A stretch of 64,000 nt of DNA from Heligmosomoides polygyrus polygyrus (Eukaryota; Nematoda; Chromadorea; Rhabditida; Heligmosomidae): NCBI GenBank assembly GCA_947396885.1, contig OX377202.1:79022643-79086642 (forward strand), written 5' to 3'. Position 1 is the stretch's first letter. Every line of letters starts with the position of its first letter. The position numbers and the translations under genes were made by a program. This document shows, one piece after another, positions 54,250-64,000 of the stretch. The notes under the pieces are model-generated. The model ran no database searches. It was not told where the DNA came from and saw only the letters and a list, made by a program, of their open reading frames with translations.

Positions 54250-56920
54250 TGTGATCCGGAGAATGTCCTCTACCAAGCAAGTTGCGTCTTTGCACATAAT
54301 TTCTGTAGTCTACGGTGTTTTTTGGAGCGAGTCAATGATTTCTTGCCCTTCATTACATATTGTATTGGTTATCGGGTATTGTTTCTCGATTTTTCGGGCT
54401 TCAGAACAGGTGTGTCGGTGGTAGATGAAGGGAACGAACTTTTGAGGAGCTTTCCGCATGCGGTTTTCAACGACTTTGAAATTTATATCTGTGTCTAGAA
54501 AAAAGAGTAGAAACAAGGACAAGTCTTGGAGGACTCTGTTGACTACAATGTGTTTTCATAGGCCTCCAGATATCTACGTTCCTGTCTTCAAGGAAACCAT
54601 TTTGTGCCCACTTTAATGATACGAAAAGTGTACGGCTAACTACGAAGAAGTGTCATATGGGCAACTTTGGCAGCGTTCAATCGCTAACGATTTCAACCTT
54701 GAAGGTTCCAACTTCGCAGCTTGATTTTCACTCTCGACTCCAACGTGACAAACGAGTATAAGCACATACAATCTTGATATGACGAAAGTAGAGTCCTCCA
54801 AAGCGGAGGCATTTTCTGAAAATAACAACACTTAAATTGTCGGATCCTTTAAGGAAGTAGATCATTGTGATCGTGAAATAGTAGGGAATCCAGAGAACTA
54901 TGTGCGACTATGTATATAATGCAGAAACTAGGCTTTAAAGGGCCGAATCTCTTCCTTCAGCCACTTGGGAGCTATGGGTGTAATTATCTCCCGCGAGCAC
55001 AGGGGTCAGCCGCGCCTGGCAGAAATTAGGTCACTGAACTACATTTCAGACGCTCGCTATGCGATTTTCAGCTCATCGGGAAGAGAGCTCGGTGCTGATC
55101 ACGAATATGTCATTCAATTTGCAATGCGCTCAATTTGAAGAGCGCTACAGAAAAGCGGCGGAAAAGGCGGTTTTTTTCGCTTTTTCCGCCCAAAGACCAA
55201 AAGATAAGGCCGGTATTGTAGTTAGAGAAGAGCACGTTTATGTTTCAAAACAAGAACGCGCATCGTGCGGCTTGCAGATAATTGGCCATTTGATCACGTC
55301 TATGTCCGAAGATACTTTTGGGCAGTCGTCATCAGCCTTGGAATGCCTTAGGGAGCGCTTTCGCGGTAGTCACTTTGATGTTCACACCACCACCTTAATT
55401 TGGTGGCTGGACGCCCTTCCTTGGAAACTGATTTTCTATCCTAAGGTAGTCAGTGTGCTCACAGCTCTTCTTTTCGTGCGGGACTCACTTCTCATCGCAA
55501 TGCGATCCACAGCTACTTTTGACACAGCGCATTCTATATTATAATAGAAATCACCCTAGACCCGATTGAGGTGTTTTGCAAAATAAATCTCGAAGAAAGC
55601 TCTTCATTTCCTCCAGTGCTCTTCGAACAGCGGACCTATCTGGACTGATTCCTTACATATTAGCAGCTCTGACAAAACTCTGACTTTCGCTGATGGTGGG
55701 TTCCGCGTAATTCAAAGAAGCGTTAGAGCAGTGCTCATGTGCTGACAGTCGCATTCATCGAGTCTCATTGTCACCGTCAAATTGCTTGATTTAAGAATGC
55801 ACAGTGCTTTCATTGGAAACTCGCACAAATTATGCTTTTACCTGATTTGCTCGGTTGCTGTGGCGTCATTGTCTTTCTTATGGACCTAAAAATGTTAAGT
55901 AGAGCTGAGGTTCTTATGCTCTATATGGTAGACACCGTTGGAGCTGTCTCGAAGGCCACATAATTTCATCAGGGTATTTTTCTGCTTTAAATCAGGAAAG
56001 AGACTAAAGTCGTCTGTTCGACGGCTTTTTTTGGTTTATTCTTGGCCTACAGCTGCTGGAGACGCATTGCACACGGCCTAAACCTTTTCTGCTGAATGGT
56101 GCTTAACCTTGTCGTGAATGATAATGAAGCAACATGCAGCAACACAGAGCGCATCGAATGAAACTTCAGAAGTCGTTGTTATTGTTGGACCACCTCAATA
56201 TGTAATTAATAGTTGTGTAGAAAGAGTTGTGGTTCAACCGTAGCCTCTAAATGTGAACAGCGGGATAAACAGAGCACGAAAACCTAGAATGGGGTGGATT
56301 CAGGATTCTGAACATCCTGGGATTCACCTTTATCCGCCTATGGGCCTTTCACTAAGAGCTAGTCGTTAGCACTCGCTTGCAGTGCGTATCTGCAGCTGAC
56401 ATCAGCACTGAGCCGGGTAATCTGATGATTCGTGTCATCCGACAAGCCGCGATTGATTCGAGGAACCCGCTTCCTTAGCCTGCACTACAGCAGCATTGGA
56501 GGGCTCTTAGTTGATTAAATCTTAAGAATGACTTGTACCCATCCATACAGCACACCCCACTTACAGCGCCTCCAGATAAGATTCGCTCAGTTTAACCTTT
56601 TTTTTTGTTGGAAGCTTGCACAACTCACAGCATTCAGGAAAATCGATCTCTCACACACATACATCGGAACACTGTACCCTTCCGTTATACCGCTCCCGGA
56701 TATGGCGCGACGTCTTGAAGATTTTTTCGAGAACCGGCCAGGTTGTGCTTGCATCAACACAAACCATTCTGGTTAAGCTGTATACATCTATATAACGCCA
56801 CACTCACAGCAGCGCGAGAGAAACCAAACGCACAAAGCGACTCTCGTAATGCTAGTGCTACCAGAGCTACGCCAAAGTCTAATCGTTAGCTTGCTCAACG
56901 ACTTTTTCACAAATTTTTCT
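54250..56920. other. No gene recognised; one unassigned 161-codon frame
   Basis: The plus frame 55059-55544 is the longest here. Its product has no motif I know and its surroundings show no splice or element context. Everything else is short frames. Confidence 0.3.
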
Positions 56921-56937
56921 GTAATATCCATTAAGTA

Positions 56938-57230
56938 GGGCGCATGTAGCGCAGTCGGAGGAGGCGCGACTGTCGCATGCACCCGATACCAGGTTCCTGG
57001 TTCGGATTTCCCGCCCAGGCCAACCAAGCCTTCCATCCCTCCGGGGTCGGTGAATTGGTACCAGACTTGTCTGGGAAGGATAAAGCGCTGACTTGTTCAT
57101 CGGCTGGCCACCGCAAGTCATCGTATGGCCAAATACGCATCCATGTCGCCTCCACGATATCCCGTAGAACTAGAATGCGCTGGCGCATCCCAGAAGGGAT
57201 TGAATAACGCCGTCCTTTATCCTTTATCCT
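56938..57230 (+). mobile_element. tRNA-headed SINE abutting a mariner
   Basis: Well-preserved, starting GGGCGCATGTAGCGCAGTCG and ending in TTTATCC repeats. The 13-bp duplication TATCCATTAAGTA is at 56925-56937 and 57231-57243; the last TA of the right copy is the mariner target dinucleotide. Confidence 0.88.
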
Positions 57231-57243
57231 TATCCATTAAGTA

Positions 57244-58314
57244 TTAGGTTGTCCGGAAAGTCCTCAGCGCTTTGAGTGCTGCACTTTCAACTACTATTGC
57301 TTTCTCAAATCTTACCGGATTTGGGCGAAATAAGCACCGTTCGAATCAGCATACTTTTGCCAACGGGTCACCTTAAATTATTCCATCAGCGAAAATTTTT
57401 TATAGGTGGTCGAGATTCGATAAAATCCACGACAGCTGTTTTGGCTTGGTCCTGATTGGCGAAGGTTTTACCAGCGAGAAAGGTCTGAGAGTGTTTGAAA
57501 AGGTGGTAGTCGGTTGGTGAGAGGTCTGGAGAATATGGCAGGTGGGACAGAACTTCAACCCTTAATGCGTCCAATTTTCGAATAGTAATTTGTGAAACAC
57601 GTGGGCTGGCGTTATCAAGCGAAAGAATCGGGCCTATTCTGTTGGACATTGCCGGCTAAACTTGACGCAGTTTTCGGTGCATTTCGTCGATTTCCTTACA
57701 GTAGGACTCTGCAGACTCTGTGATCGTTTGGCCTGGTGCCAAAAAATGTAATGGATCACACCAGCGGCCGACTACCACACACTGGCCATTACCTTTTTTG
57801 GTGCAGGTTCCCACTTTTCGAGCTTTTTAACCTTACCAAGGCATTTCATAGCATCTGCAACAACAGCTTTACGGACGTCTAGCTCTTCCGCGATCCGGGA
57901 TGATTCAGCTTTCACCAGTTCCTTCGTCCACGATTGCTCTAGGTCGACCGTGCGGGGCTCATCTTCGAGGTTGAAATCTCCGGTCCGAAATTGAATAAAC
58001 CATCGGCGCACAGTGCTTTCTTCAACACTATTAGGCCCATAACTTGATTGATTTGTCGAGCCGCCTCGGCTGTGAATTGTCCCGATTTGAAGTCAAATAA
58101 AATATCGTTCGGAGCAGCTCCGTCTACGTACTTCAGCAAGTCCTTCAAGACAGTATTATAAAACTACGTTGAAGCGTAAAATAATTAGTCAGATAGAGCA
58201 AAAAATTCTGTACAGAAAATGACATTAATGTGCAATTCAAGTTGAATTTTTACTTAATAAAACACAAATAAAAAATAGTAACACAAAACGATGAGAACAT
58301 TCCGGATAACCTGA
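57244..58314 (-). mobile_element. mariner element, 1071 bp, internally deleted (lineage 4)
   Basis: Terminal inverted repeats TTAGGTTGTCCGGAAAGT (left) and, read inward from the right, TCAGGTTATCCGGAATGT. TA flanks both ends (57242-57243 and 58315-58316). The usual length is about 1.3 kb; the shortage is explained by a deletion in the transposase gene. Both ends are present, so it could have been mobilised in trans. Confidence 0.85.
57386..58148 (-). pseudogene. mariner transposase, internally deleted
   Basis: N-terminal part (58148-57772): FIQFRTGDFNLEDEPRTVDL, SRIAEELDVRKAVVADAMKC, LGKVKKLEKWEPAP: the two helix-turn-helix region and linker. It then joins directly KKVMASVWWSAAG, skipping about 70 codons that hold the first catalytic Asp. 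The rest has SLDNASPRVS (second Asp, usual form DNARPH) and LPYSPDLSPTDYHLF (third position, Asp, so DD34D). A stop follows LRQV near 57660. The transposase bound the inverted repeats and catalysed TA-specific cut and paste. Inactive now. Confidence 0.85.
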
Positions 58315-58319
58315 TAGTT

Positions 58320-58545
58320 GAAATTCTTTCCAAATGCAGTTACTGTTTCAAACAAAAAAAAATCAGGGGCATATTATGACAAGTACTGTGAATTAGTTAT
58401 TTTACATAGTTGGCATGGGCGCGAGCCGATCGTGATAGTAAGATTTGTACACGGTGCATGTAGCAGCGGTTCGCCTAACATACGTCCACCTTGCCCTTAA
58501 ACTTTAGACAAATAAAACATTTAAATTTATACTTAATTTTTCTTC
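58320..58545. other. No gene recognised
   Basis: Short AT-rich spacer between mariner and the next SINE. Confidence 0.4.
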
Positions 58546-58549
58546 TTTA

Positions 58550-58832
58550 TGATTAAGGACGGCATTACTATCTCACTTAGGGTGCGCCACGGATTCTCCT
58601 TCCACGAAACGTCGTGGATGCAATTTGAATACGTATTCAGGTCATAGTGCAATGACTAGTGGTGACGTGGCCATGGAGAAATCAGTGTTTTATCCCTCCT
58701 GGACATGCTTGGTATCAATCCACCGACCGCGGAGGGGTGGAGGGCTCGGTTGGTCTGGGGCGGGAAGTACGAACCAAGAGCTTGGTATCGGTTGCACGCA
58801 ACAGCCGGCACCTTCTCCGACATCGCTACCAA
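58550..58832 (-). mobile_element. tRNA-headed SINE, old copy
   Basis: TTAAGGACGGCATTACTATC (tail side), CATGCTTGGTATCAATCCAC, GGTGGAGGGCTCGGTTGGTC and the reduced head TTCTCCGACATCGCTACC. Confidence 0.75.
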
Positions 58833-58839
58833 CCAAGAT

Positions 58840-59950
58840 TTATGCAGAACCTTGTTCGTGCTCACGGATGGCGTTTTCTGGAACCTTTGTGGTGGAAGCC
58901 GAGGTGTCCCACCAGCCAGCTTCAAATGAATATCGACTTTAGTTAAATATACAGAATCCGCAAGAGCCTTCATGTACAGCTCCACGAGATCGCTGTTTGC
59001 TTGTTTGCTGTCTGTTTTTATTTGAACACATAAAAGGCATTCCGGTACGAAGCCACGATCAGAAGAGTTGGTTGGAGCTTAGGCTATGTGGTGGACTTTC
59101 TCTGCAGTCAGGAACAACAGCGTAGCTTTTCACCAACTTTGTGTGGTTTCGGTTTGGTGGACCCTTAGAAAAACGCACCACGCAACGAAACTTTCCTCCC
59201 ACTGACTCCAAAAAAAAAAAACCAAATCGAAGAAAAAGTAGATCTTACTTCTTACTAGAGATACCAACAAATGCTCATTTTCCACGATGCACAAGATAAT
59301 GGAAAATCGAAATCCAAAATTCCACCTCCCACGGCTTTTTGAGGCGACAGAAAGGAAATTGACATTCTCACAGCTTCAGGACATTCAATTGGAAGAACTA
59401 CGTATAGAGTGGGGCTGAACTGTTCGAGGTGATGATCGCTACAGCCGGAGAAGCTATAGGAATTCCAAGGGGAGTTATCAAAGTGTGTCTTGGACAGCAA
59501 GCTCGGCGGCATCACTGAGGAAACAGTGACGTGAGCCTGTCGAAGCGCTGAGCGACAACACGTTTGCGAGAGTCCTAAAAAGGGCGAGCACCAGAGAAGC
59601 AATGGGACGGGGATGAGTTTCATACGCATGCACTAAAACTTGGTGTACTTCAAAGTTCAGATGCCTATCATCCGTCGACCTGAACGGTACATTGTCCTTG
59701 TCTTCCGTCGAATGGAGCGCTGGCAACTTTAAATCGACAACGACAAGACTCCTCGCAGCTTCGATAGCATGTCCCACTTATCAGCCGAAAACTGTGGGCA
59801 CTTAAGCAGCCACCATTTTGATGCGAAAGAGAGCAAAACATGGCATTCTCAAGGAGTACCTGTTCCACGTTGTTATCATCGCAATTATGTAAGTTTGTAC
59901 GATTCTCAATTTTTAAACTATCTCAACTTTCCGTTCTTCTATAAAGGTGC
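58840..59950. other. No gene recognised
   Basis: Minus frames 59255-59629 (124 codons) and 59478-59777 (99 codons) overlap each other and have no known motif. Confidence 0.35.
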
Positions 59951-59956
59951 AACTGG

Positions 59957-60070
59957 TAAAAAGGATAAAGAAGGACAAAGGTCGGTGTAAATCTGCCTCT
60001 TTGCGGGATGCATCTAATTCTACGGAATATCAAGAGGCAATTGGAATACGTTTGAGGGCTATGAAATGAC
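59957..60070 (-). mobile_element. tRNA-headed SINE, 3' part
   Basis: AAGGATAAAGAAGGACAAAGG, GGGATGCATCTAATTCTACG and ATTGGAATACGTTTGAGGGC match the tail half. The rest up to 60250 is too diverged. Confidence 0.6.
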
Positions 60071-60270
60071 CTGCGTGGTCTACGAAATGACTTGTTTGGC
60101 TAGCACCTGGGCAAGTCCGGGCTCTATTCACCAATGACACGTCAACCGTTTCGGAGAGATGTAAAGGCTGGTTGGCATGAATAGAACCAAAACCTTCAAC
60201 CGATTTGATGCCGAGAGCCAGCACTTCCTTGAATGCCTCTTCATCTACCTCCACATCGCGTAGTTGCTAA

Positions 60271-60700
60271 GGGATAACGGATAAAGGACGGAGTTAATCA
60301 ACCCCCTTCGCGATGCACCATGCATTCTACATCTCCGGGATGTCGTGGTGGTCATTTGAATGGCATTTGGCTAACACTGATAATACAAATGTTATTATGA
60401 CGGACGTTCTTTTCAGGTGGCTGGAAAATTCGGCCTTGGTCTTATTATCGGTTGAGTCCGTACCGAGCCCGAAAAGCAGTGACATGTTCCTGTATTGGGT
60501 TGTTTGTTTGACCTGTAGTAGCTATTCGATGGACAACCCGGTGTTCTATCCTTTCCGGAGAAACCAGGTAACAATTCGCCAATCTCGGACGGATCGAGTG
60601 CTTGATTCGCCAAGACAGGAAATCCGAACCGCGACCGGTAGTCAGGTGCACAGAAAGCAGTCGTCTCCCCAAATTGCGCTACCACCTCGTTGCCAAGGAT
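60271..60700 (-). mobile_element. tRNA-headed SINE with internal insertion
   Basis: Tail half at 60271-60385 (AACGGATAAAGGACGGAGTT, GATGTCGTGGTGGTCATTTG), then about 130 unrelated bases, then the head half at about 60515-60700 (GTTCTATCCTTTCCGGAGAA, AGGAAATCCGAACC, AAATTGCGCTACC). Confidence 0.65.
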
Positions 60701-60719
60701 AAAGTACTATATCAGTACT

Positions 60720-62690
60720 ATATCAATATCTTGGATGCTTTAGCCATGCAATTGCCTGTATCAGTGGGCCATCACCTGTTCTACTTCAATCTCTGTTTTT
60801 CTTTGCCTCCATGACGCCTAGTTAGTTTTCGTAGTGTCAGTGGCGAACCAGTCTCGTACACGATTTCATCCAGAGTTCCCTCTCGTTGTAGTCTCTTTGA
60901 AGGAGAGTCATAACTAGTGTCACGTAGGAGCTGGGTGTAGCTTTTTGCACTGTTTCACGAACAGTTTTATATTTTTGTTTTATGCACGCGTTAGACTCAA
61001 TCAGTAGTAGCGCTACTTGCAGGTTAGATCCGATAAAGCGAGAAAGCTAAGAAATCCTAGTTTTGCGGTTTCTAAGTTTGTGTAGGCTCTCTTCTGTTGT
61101 TTCTGACAGCGTGAGTGTTGCGGCTAGGAAACATTTCCGAATGTTCTTTATCGCCCCCGACATTTTCCAACTCCAAGAATTTGTGAATGCGAGCGAAAAC
61201 TGCGAGCGTTATATGTATACTGCACACGCTGAGCTTGTGACTATGAATAAGACCACAGAAGGGTGAAATTCAGTATCTACGAATTAGGTGTTATTGTTGG
61301 TCTAATTTATTTATTTGTTTAGAAGAGCGAGTTTTCGCCCGATGCTACAATTCGTATCGTACACTGTGGTACTAACATAAAAAACAATGAACTCCCATAT
61401 GTAGCAAAATTAATACGACGTCAAATAAACAGGAGATGCAGAAAACAACGGTAGCACAGAGAAACACACTACACATTTAGAGCTCCTTAATCCGCTGGTC
61501 GACAAGCTTCTTAAAACTACTCAGAGACATCTCATGCATGTTATCCCTCAGCAACGGACGGAAAATGCGAAGAGTCCTGTTTGAAAAAGAAAAGAAAGAA
61601 TTTCCCAGGGGATTCAATGACCTCATACTTCTTAATGTCATCAGCATGCATACTGACTCAATTCGGGTCCTACGCACAAAATTTCCTTCATAGGACCCGA
61701 CTTGATCCATGGTCGCGTTACTGCGGAAGTAGCTTTGAGCGTAGAGTTCCTCTCTGGAACGTAATCTAGCGAGAGTATGTACATCCTACGCACCTTCCCC
61801 GAAGATGATTTGCGTTGAAGTAGAAGAAAGTGACAACCTATCGAAGTAACTTAATTAAAATTGGAGTCGCGTCCTATCCAGAGGAGTTGTACATATCAGG
61901 AAGGGCAAAATTATATGGAGGTCTCCCTATAGCAAATGGACAGGTTCTTAATAACCACTACGAAGCACTTGTAGTAGAAGTTTTGGAGGAGGCTTGACAT
62001 GAACTGCACCACTTGATGAGCGAATCGTCCAACTGCTCATCTATGAGCCGAATAGAGTTCTATCGAAATGTATCTTTATTGGAAGACGAACAACATGGCT
62101 ACTTATCGTTTTATTTGCACTCTAAAGGTTCAGCACTTATCAGCCGTAGTTTAGTGAAGCGAAGTGAGAACCAGTGTAATAATCTTCAAACTTGGATGGC
62201 TAAGGGAAAGCAGTTTCAGAAAGTTCTATTTTATAAAAGTCTGCTCAGAAGCTAAAATGTCGGCCTGTTTCATTAGTTTCAGAGCCGTCAACTCGGCAAG
62301 AATGGAACTCATACTATTGGATTACAGATCGCACTCAACATCTACTTCAAATGAGACGTTCCTCTGGGAGCGAAGGAGCGAACCACTTCTGCATTGCGGT
62401 GATTCATTTTATGGTGCCGCTCATCCTCAATGATATAAGCACTCCCCGCGGAAGCGTTTGCTAGGCCTATAAATAAACCATTCTTACGATCAACAATTCG
62501 TTATCCCGGTTGCATCAGATCATTCAAATGCGAATAGAACCACATCACTTATGAGGGAACCTAATCACCACGAGGTGTAATGAATGATACGTCAACTTCT
62601 CAGCACGACCTTCTGTCATAGTAAGCTTCGACCTAGCAGAGGAATGGAAGGGACCAAGCACATTGACTGCTCTAACGATCCATATGGAGT
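60720..62690. other. No gene recognised
   Basis: A minus frame at 61477-61710 ends RPLLRDNMHEMSLSSFKKLV and could be the C-terminus of an unidentified LINE protein; I cannot confirm this. Two overlapping plus frames (62013-62255, 62164-62433) carry no known motif. Confidence 0.3.
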
Positions 62691-62699
62691 TAAATGAAA

Positions 62700-62930
62700 A
62701 TGATAAAGGGCGGCGTTACTCAGTCCGTTTAGGGATGTGCAACGCGTTCTACTTCTACGAGATGCCGCGAACGCTATTGCGTATTTGGCCACACCAGGGC
62801 GGTGAGCAGGCGATGGAAATGTTAGTGTTTTATCCTTCCCAGGCAAGTTAGGTTCGCAGTTTCCACCTGATCCTATAGAGAGATGGAAGGCGGAGGATTT
62901 ATTGCTCAGGTCGGCGTTTCATTCAGTTGT
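62700..62930 (-). mobile_element. tRNA-headed SINE, head missing
   Basis: GATAAAGGGCGGCGTTACTC, TTCTACTTCTACGAGATGCC and TTATCCTTCCCAGGCAAG match the tail and middle of the SINE; the head is lost. Confidence 0.7.
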
Positions 62931-62959
62931 CCAGGACGGCCCATAAGTGCTGCACCTAA

Positions 62960-63810
62960 AATTCAGTATATGTAAAAATGCAAAATATGGCCCAAATTCG
63001 ATAGGTTTTATAACGCTATTTGTAAATAGATAGCGGATTGTGGTGAAGCTGTACTATTCATAAGAGACCACTTCTTGCCTCATGAGAGCCTTCAGAAGGA
63101 GTGATTAACTTTCAACGCCGCGTCGAAGCACCTGTTCCGAAATTTTATTCCTTATTTGTTCCAAAGAAGAAGTTTTGACTTCGATTTTTTTTGATTTTTT
63201 TCTTCTAATCTTCTAGAACTGGATTTCTTTTCTTTCCGGAAAGCAGAAAAGCGAAGTCGTGCTAAGAGAGACCTTTGTGAGAGCAATGCATTCCTAGAGG
63301 CAGTAGAGGAGGGTTTAGTGAAGAAAGATGTCGTGCGAAGATTATTACCGGATCTTTATTCGGCTTAAGTTCCAACGTTTCTATACGACGACAGCTTAAC
63401 ATCGAACATGATTGGGCGGAATTTATCGGAACGACTTTCACTATAATGTGGCAGAATCCCCAACGTGGTTTATTCGAAGACCATCAGACGACAATTTTTT
63501 TGATGTGTTCTCTGGCTCCCGATCAGCTAAGCAAAGTTAGAAAACGATGGATCAACACCCATCCAGATTAAAAAGTAGCAAAGTGAGTGAGAGTTGCTAG
63601 CTAGCTAAAACTCTCGAAGAGTGAAGAAGGCCCATTATCAGAGTGGAAGCACAAAGGTTGAGAAGCCAAGAAGAAGGAACAGGTCTATTTGCGAGAAAAA
63701 ACACGCGACAGCTCGGCAATGAAATTAAGTTTGTCCGTCACATCGGATTTATCCGAGGAATCAACAAAACACGTGCTAAGGTGCTCCTTTGCTTTTGCTT
63801 TTACAGAGGA
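62960..63810. other. No gene recognised
   Basis: No motif or repeat assigned. Confidence 0.4.
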
Positions 63811-63816
63811 AGGTGC

Positions 63817-64000
63817 TTGCGTATGCCCCAACATCCGACTACGAAGGCGAAGACGTCGAAGCCTTTTACTGGAGAAGTTCTCTAATGAAGACCACACCTT
63901 CTACAAGGTGATCGTCGGCGACTTCAACGCCAGGATTGAACCATGAGGGTCGCCGGAAGAACTTTACATCGGAACCCACGGTTTGGAGTGGAACGAGCAA
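63817..64000 (+). mobile_element. RTE endonuclease fragment, continues beyond window
   Basis: From 63817 the sequence matches the RTE endonuclease: [20 protein letters not shown] coding, then [13 protein letters not shown], a TGA, and the [13 protein letters not shown] region up to the window end. The start inside the domain indicates 5' truncation. Frames change between 63870 and 63890. How much of the RT follows cannot be seen. Confidence 0.8.

Noticed and set aside
55059..55544. 161-codon frame as a gene
   Set aside because: No motif, no splice context and no conserved neighbour; left as unassigned.

Overview
The window looks like non-coding, repeat-dense DNA from a nematode, most likely a strongylid (hookworm-type, clade V) parasite. 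That assignment is an inference from its element mix: RTE-type LINEs, a GIY-YIG Penelope-like element, several mariner lineages and tRNA-derived SINEs whose protein fragments read like those I know from hookworm genomes. No bacterial genes, operons, CRISPR array or rRNA genes are present. I found no confident host gene; two short coding-looking stretches (20034-20469 and 52350-52990) remain unassigned. Two runs of exactly 200 N (1027-1226 and 53578-53777) are assembly gaps.

Layout. 1-3.8 kb: two degenerate Penelope-like copies head to head, one with a SINE inserted in its reading frame. 5.5-7.5 kb: a dead RTE retrotransposon and a mariner fragment. 8.3-10.1 kb: a foldback repeat, a fragment of the CAATACCG foldback family and a SINE. 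10.8-14.6 kb: tRNA-like repeat, AT-rich palindrome and a 5'-half RTE copy. 19-26.6 kb: a mariner fragment, then a nearly complete LINE (LINE-A, 20804-23770) inserted in the 3' region of a nearly complete minus-strand RTE, with a perfect 19-bp target duplication. 29-33.9 kb: foldback half-copy, a 409-bp hAT-like element with an 8-bp duplication, two SINEs, a truncated LINE-A and an RTE 5' fragment. 35.5-38.0 kb: an element with long terminal inverted repeats enclosing two different minisatellites. 38.7-42.4 kb: tRNA-like repeats, a LINE 3' end with a long CTT tract and a short GC-rich palindrome. 42.5-47.9 kb: a 5.4-kb foldback element flanked by TA, with two smaller elements nested in opposite arms. 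49-54.3 kb: more SINEs, a mariner fragment and relatives of the foldback. 56.9-58.3 kb: a SINE abutting an internally deleted mariner. 58.5-64 kb: several old SINE copies and the start of another RTE fragment at the window edge.

How it fits together. Every autonomous-type element seen here is broken, often by loss of a catalytic segment: both RTE polymerases lose the FADD motif region, mariner loses its first catalytic Asp, one Penelope copy loses the GIY-YIG core. The short non-autonomous families (about 15 copies of one tRNA-headed SINE, a second tRNA-like family, and foldbacks) are the best preserved. Several insertions can be dated relative to each other because an empty copy of the same site survives nearby.
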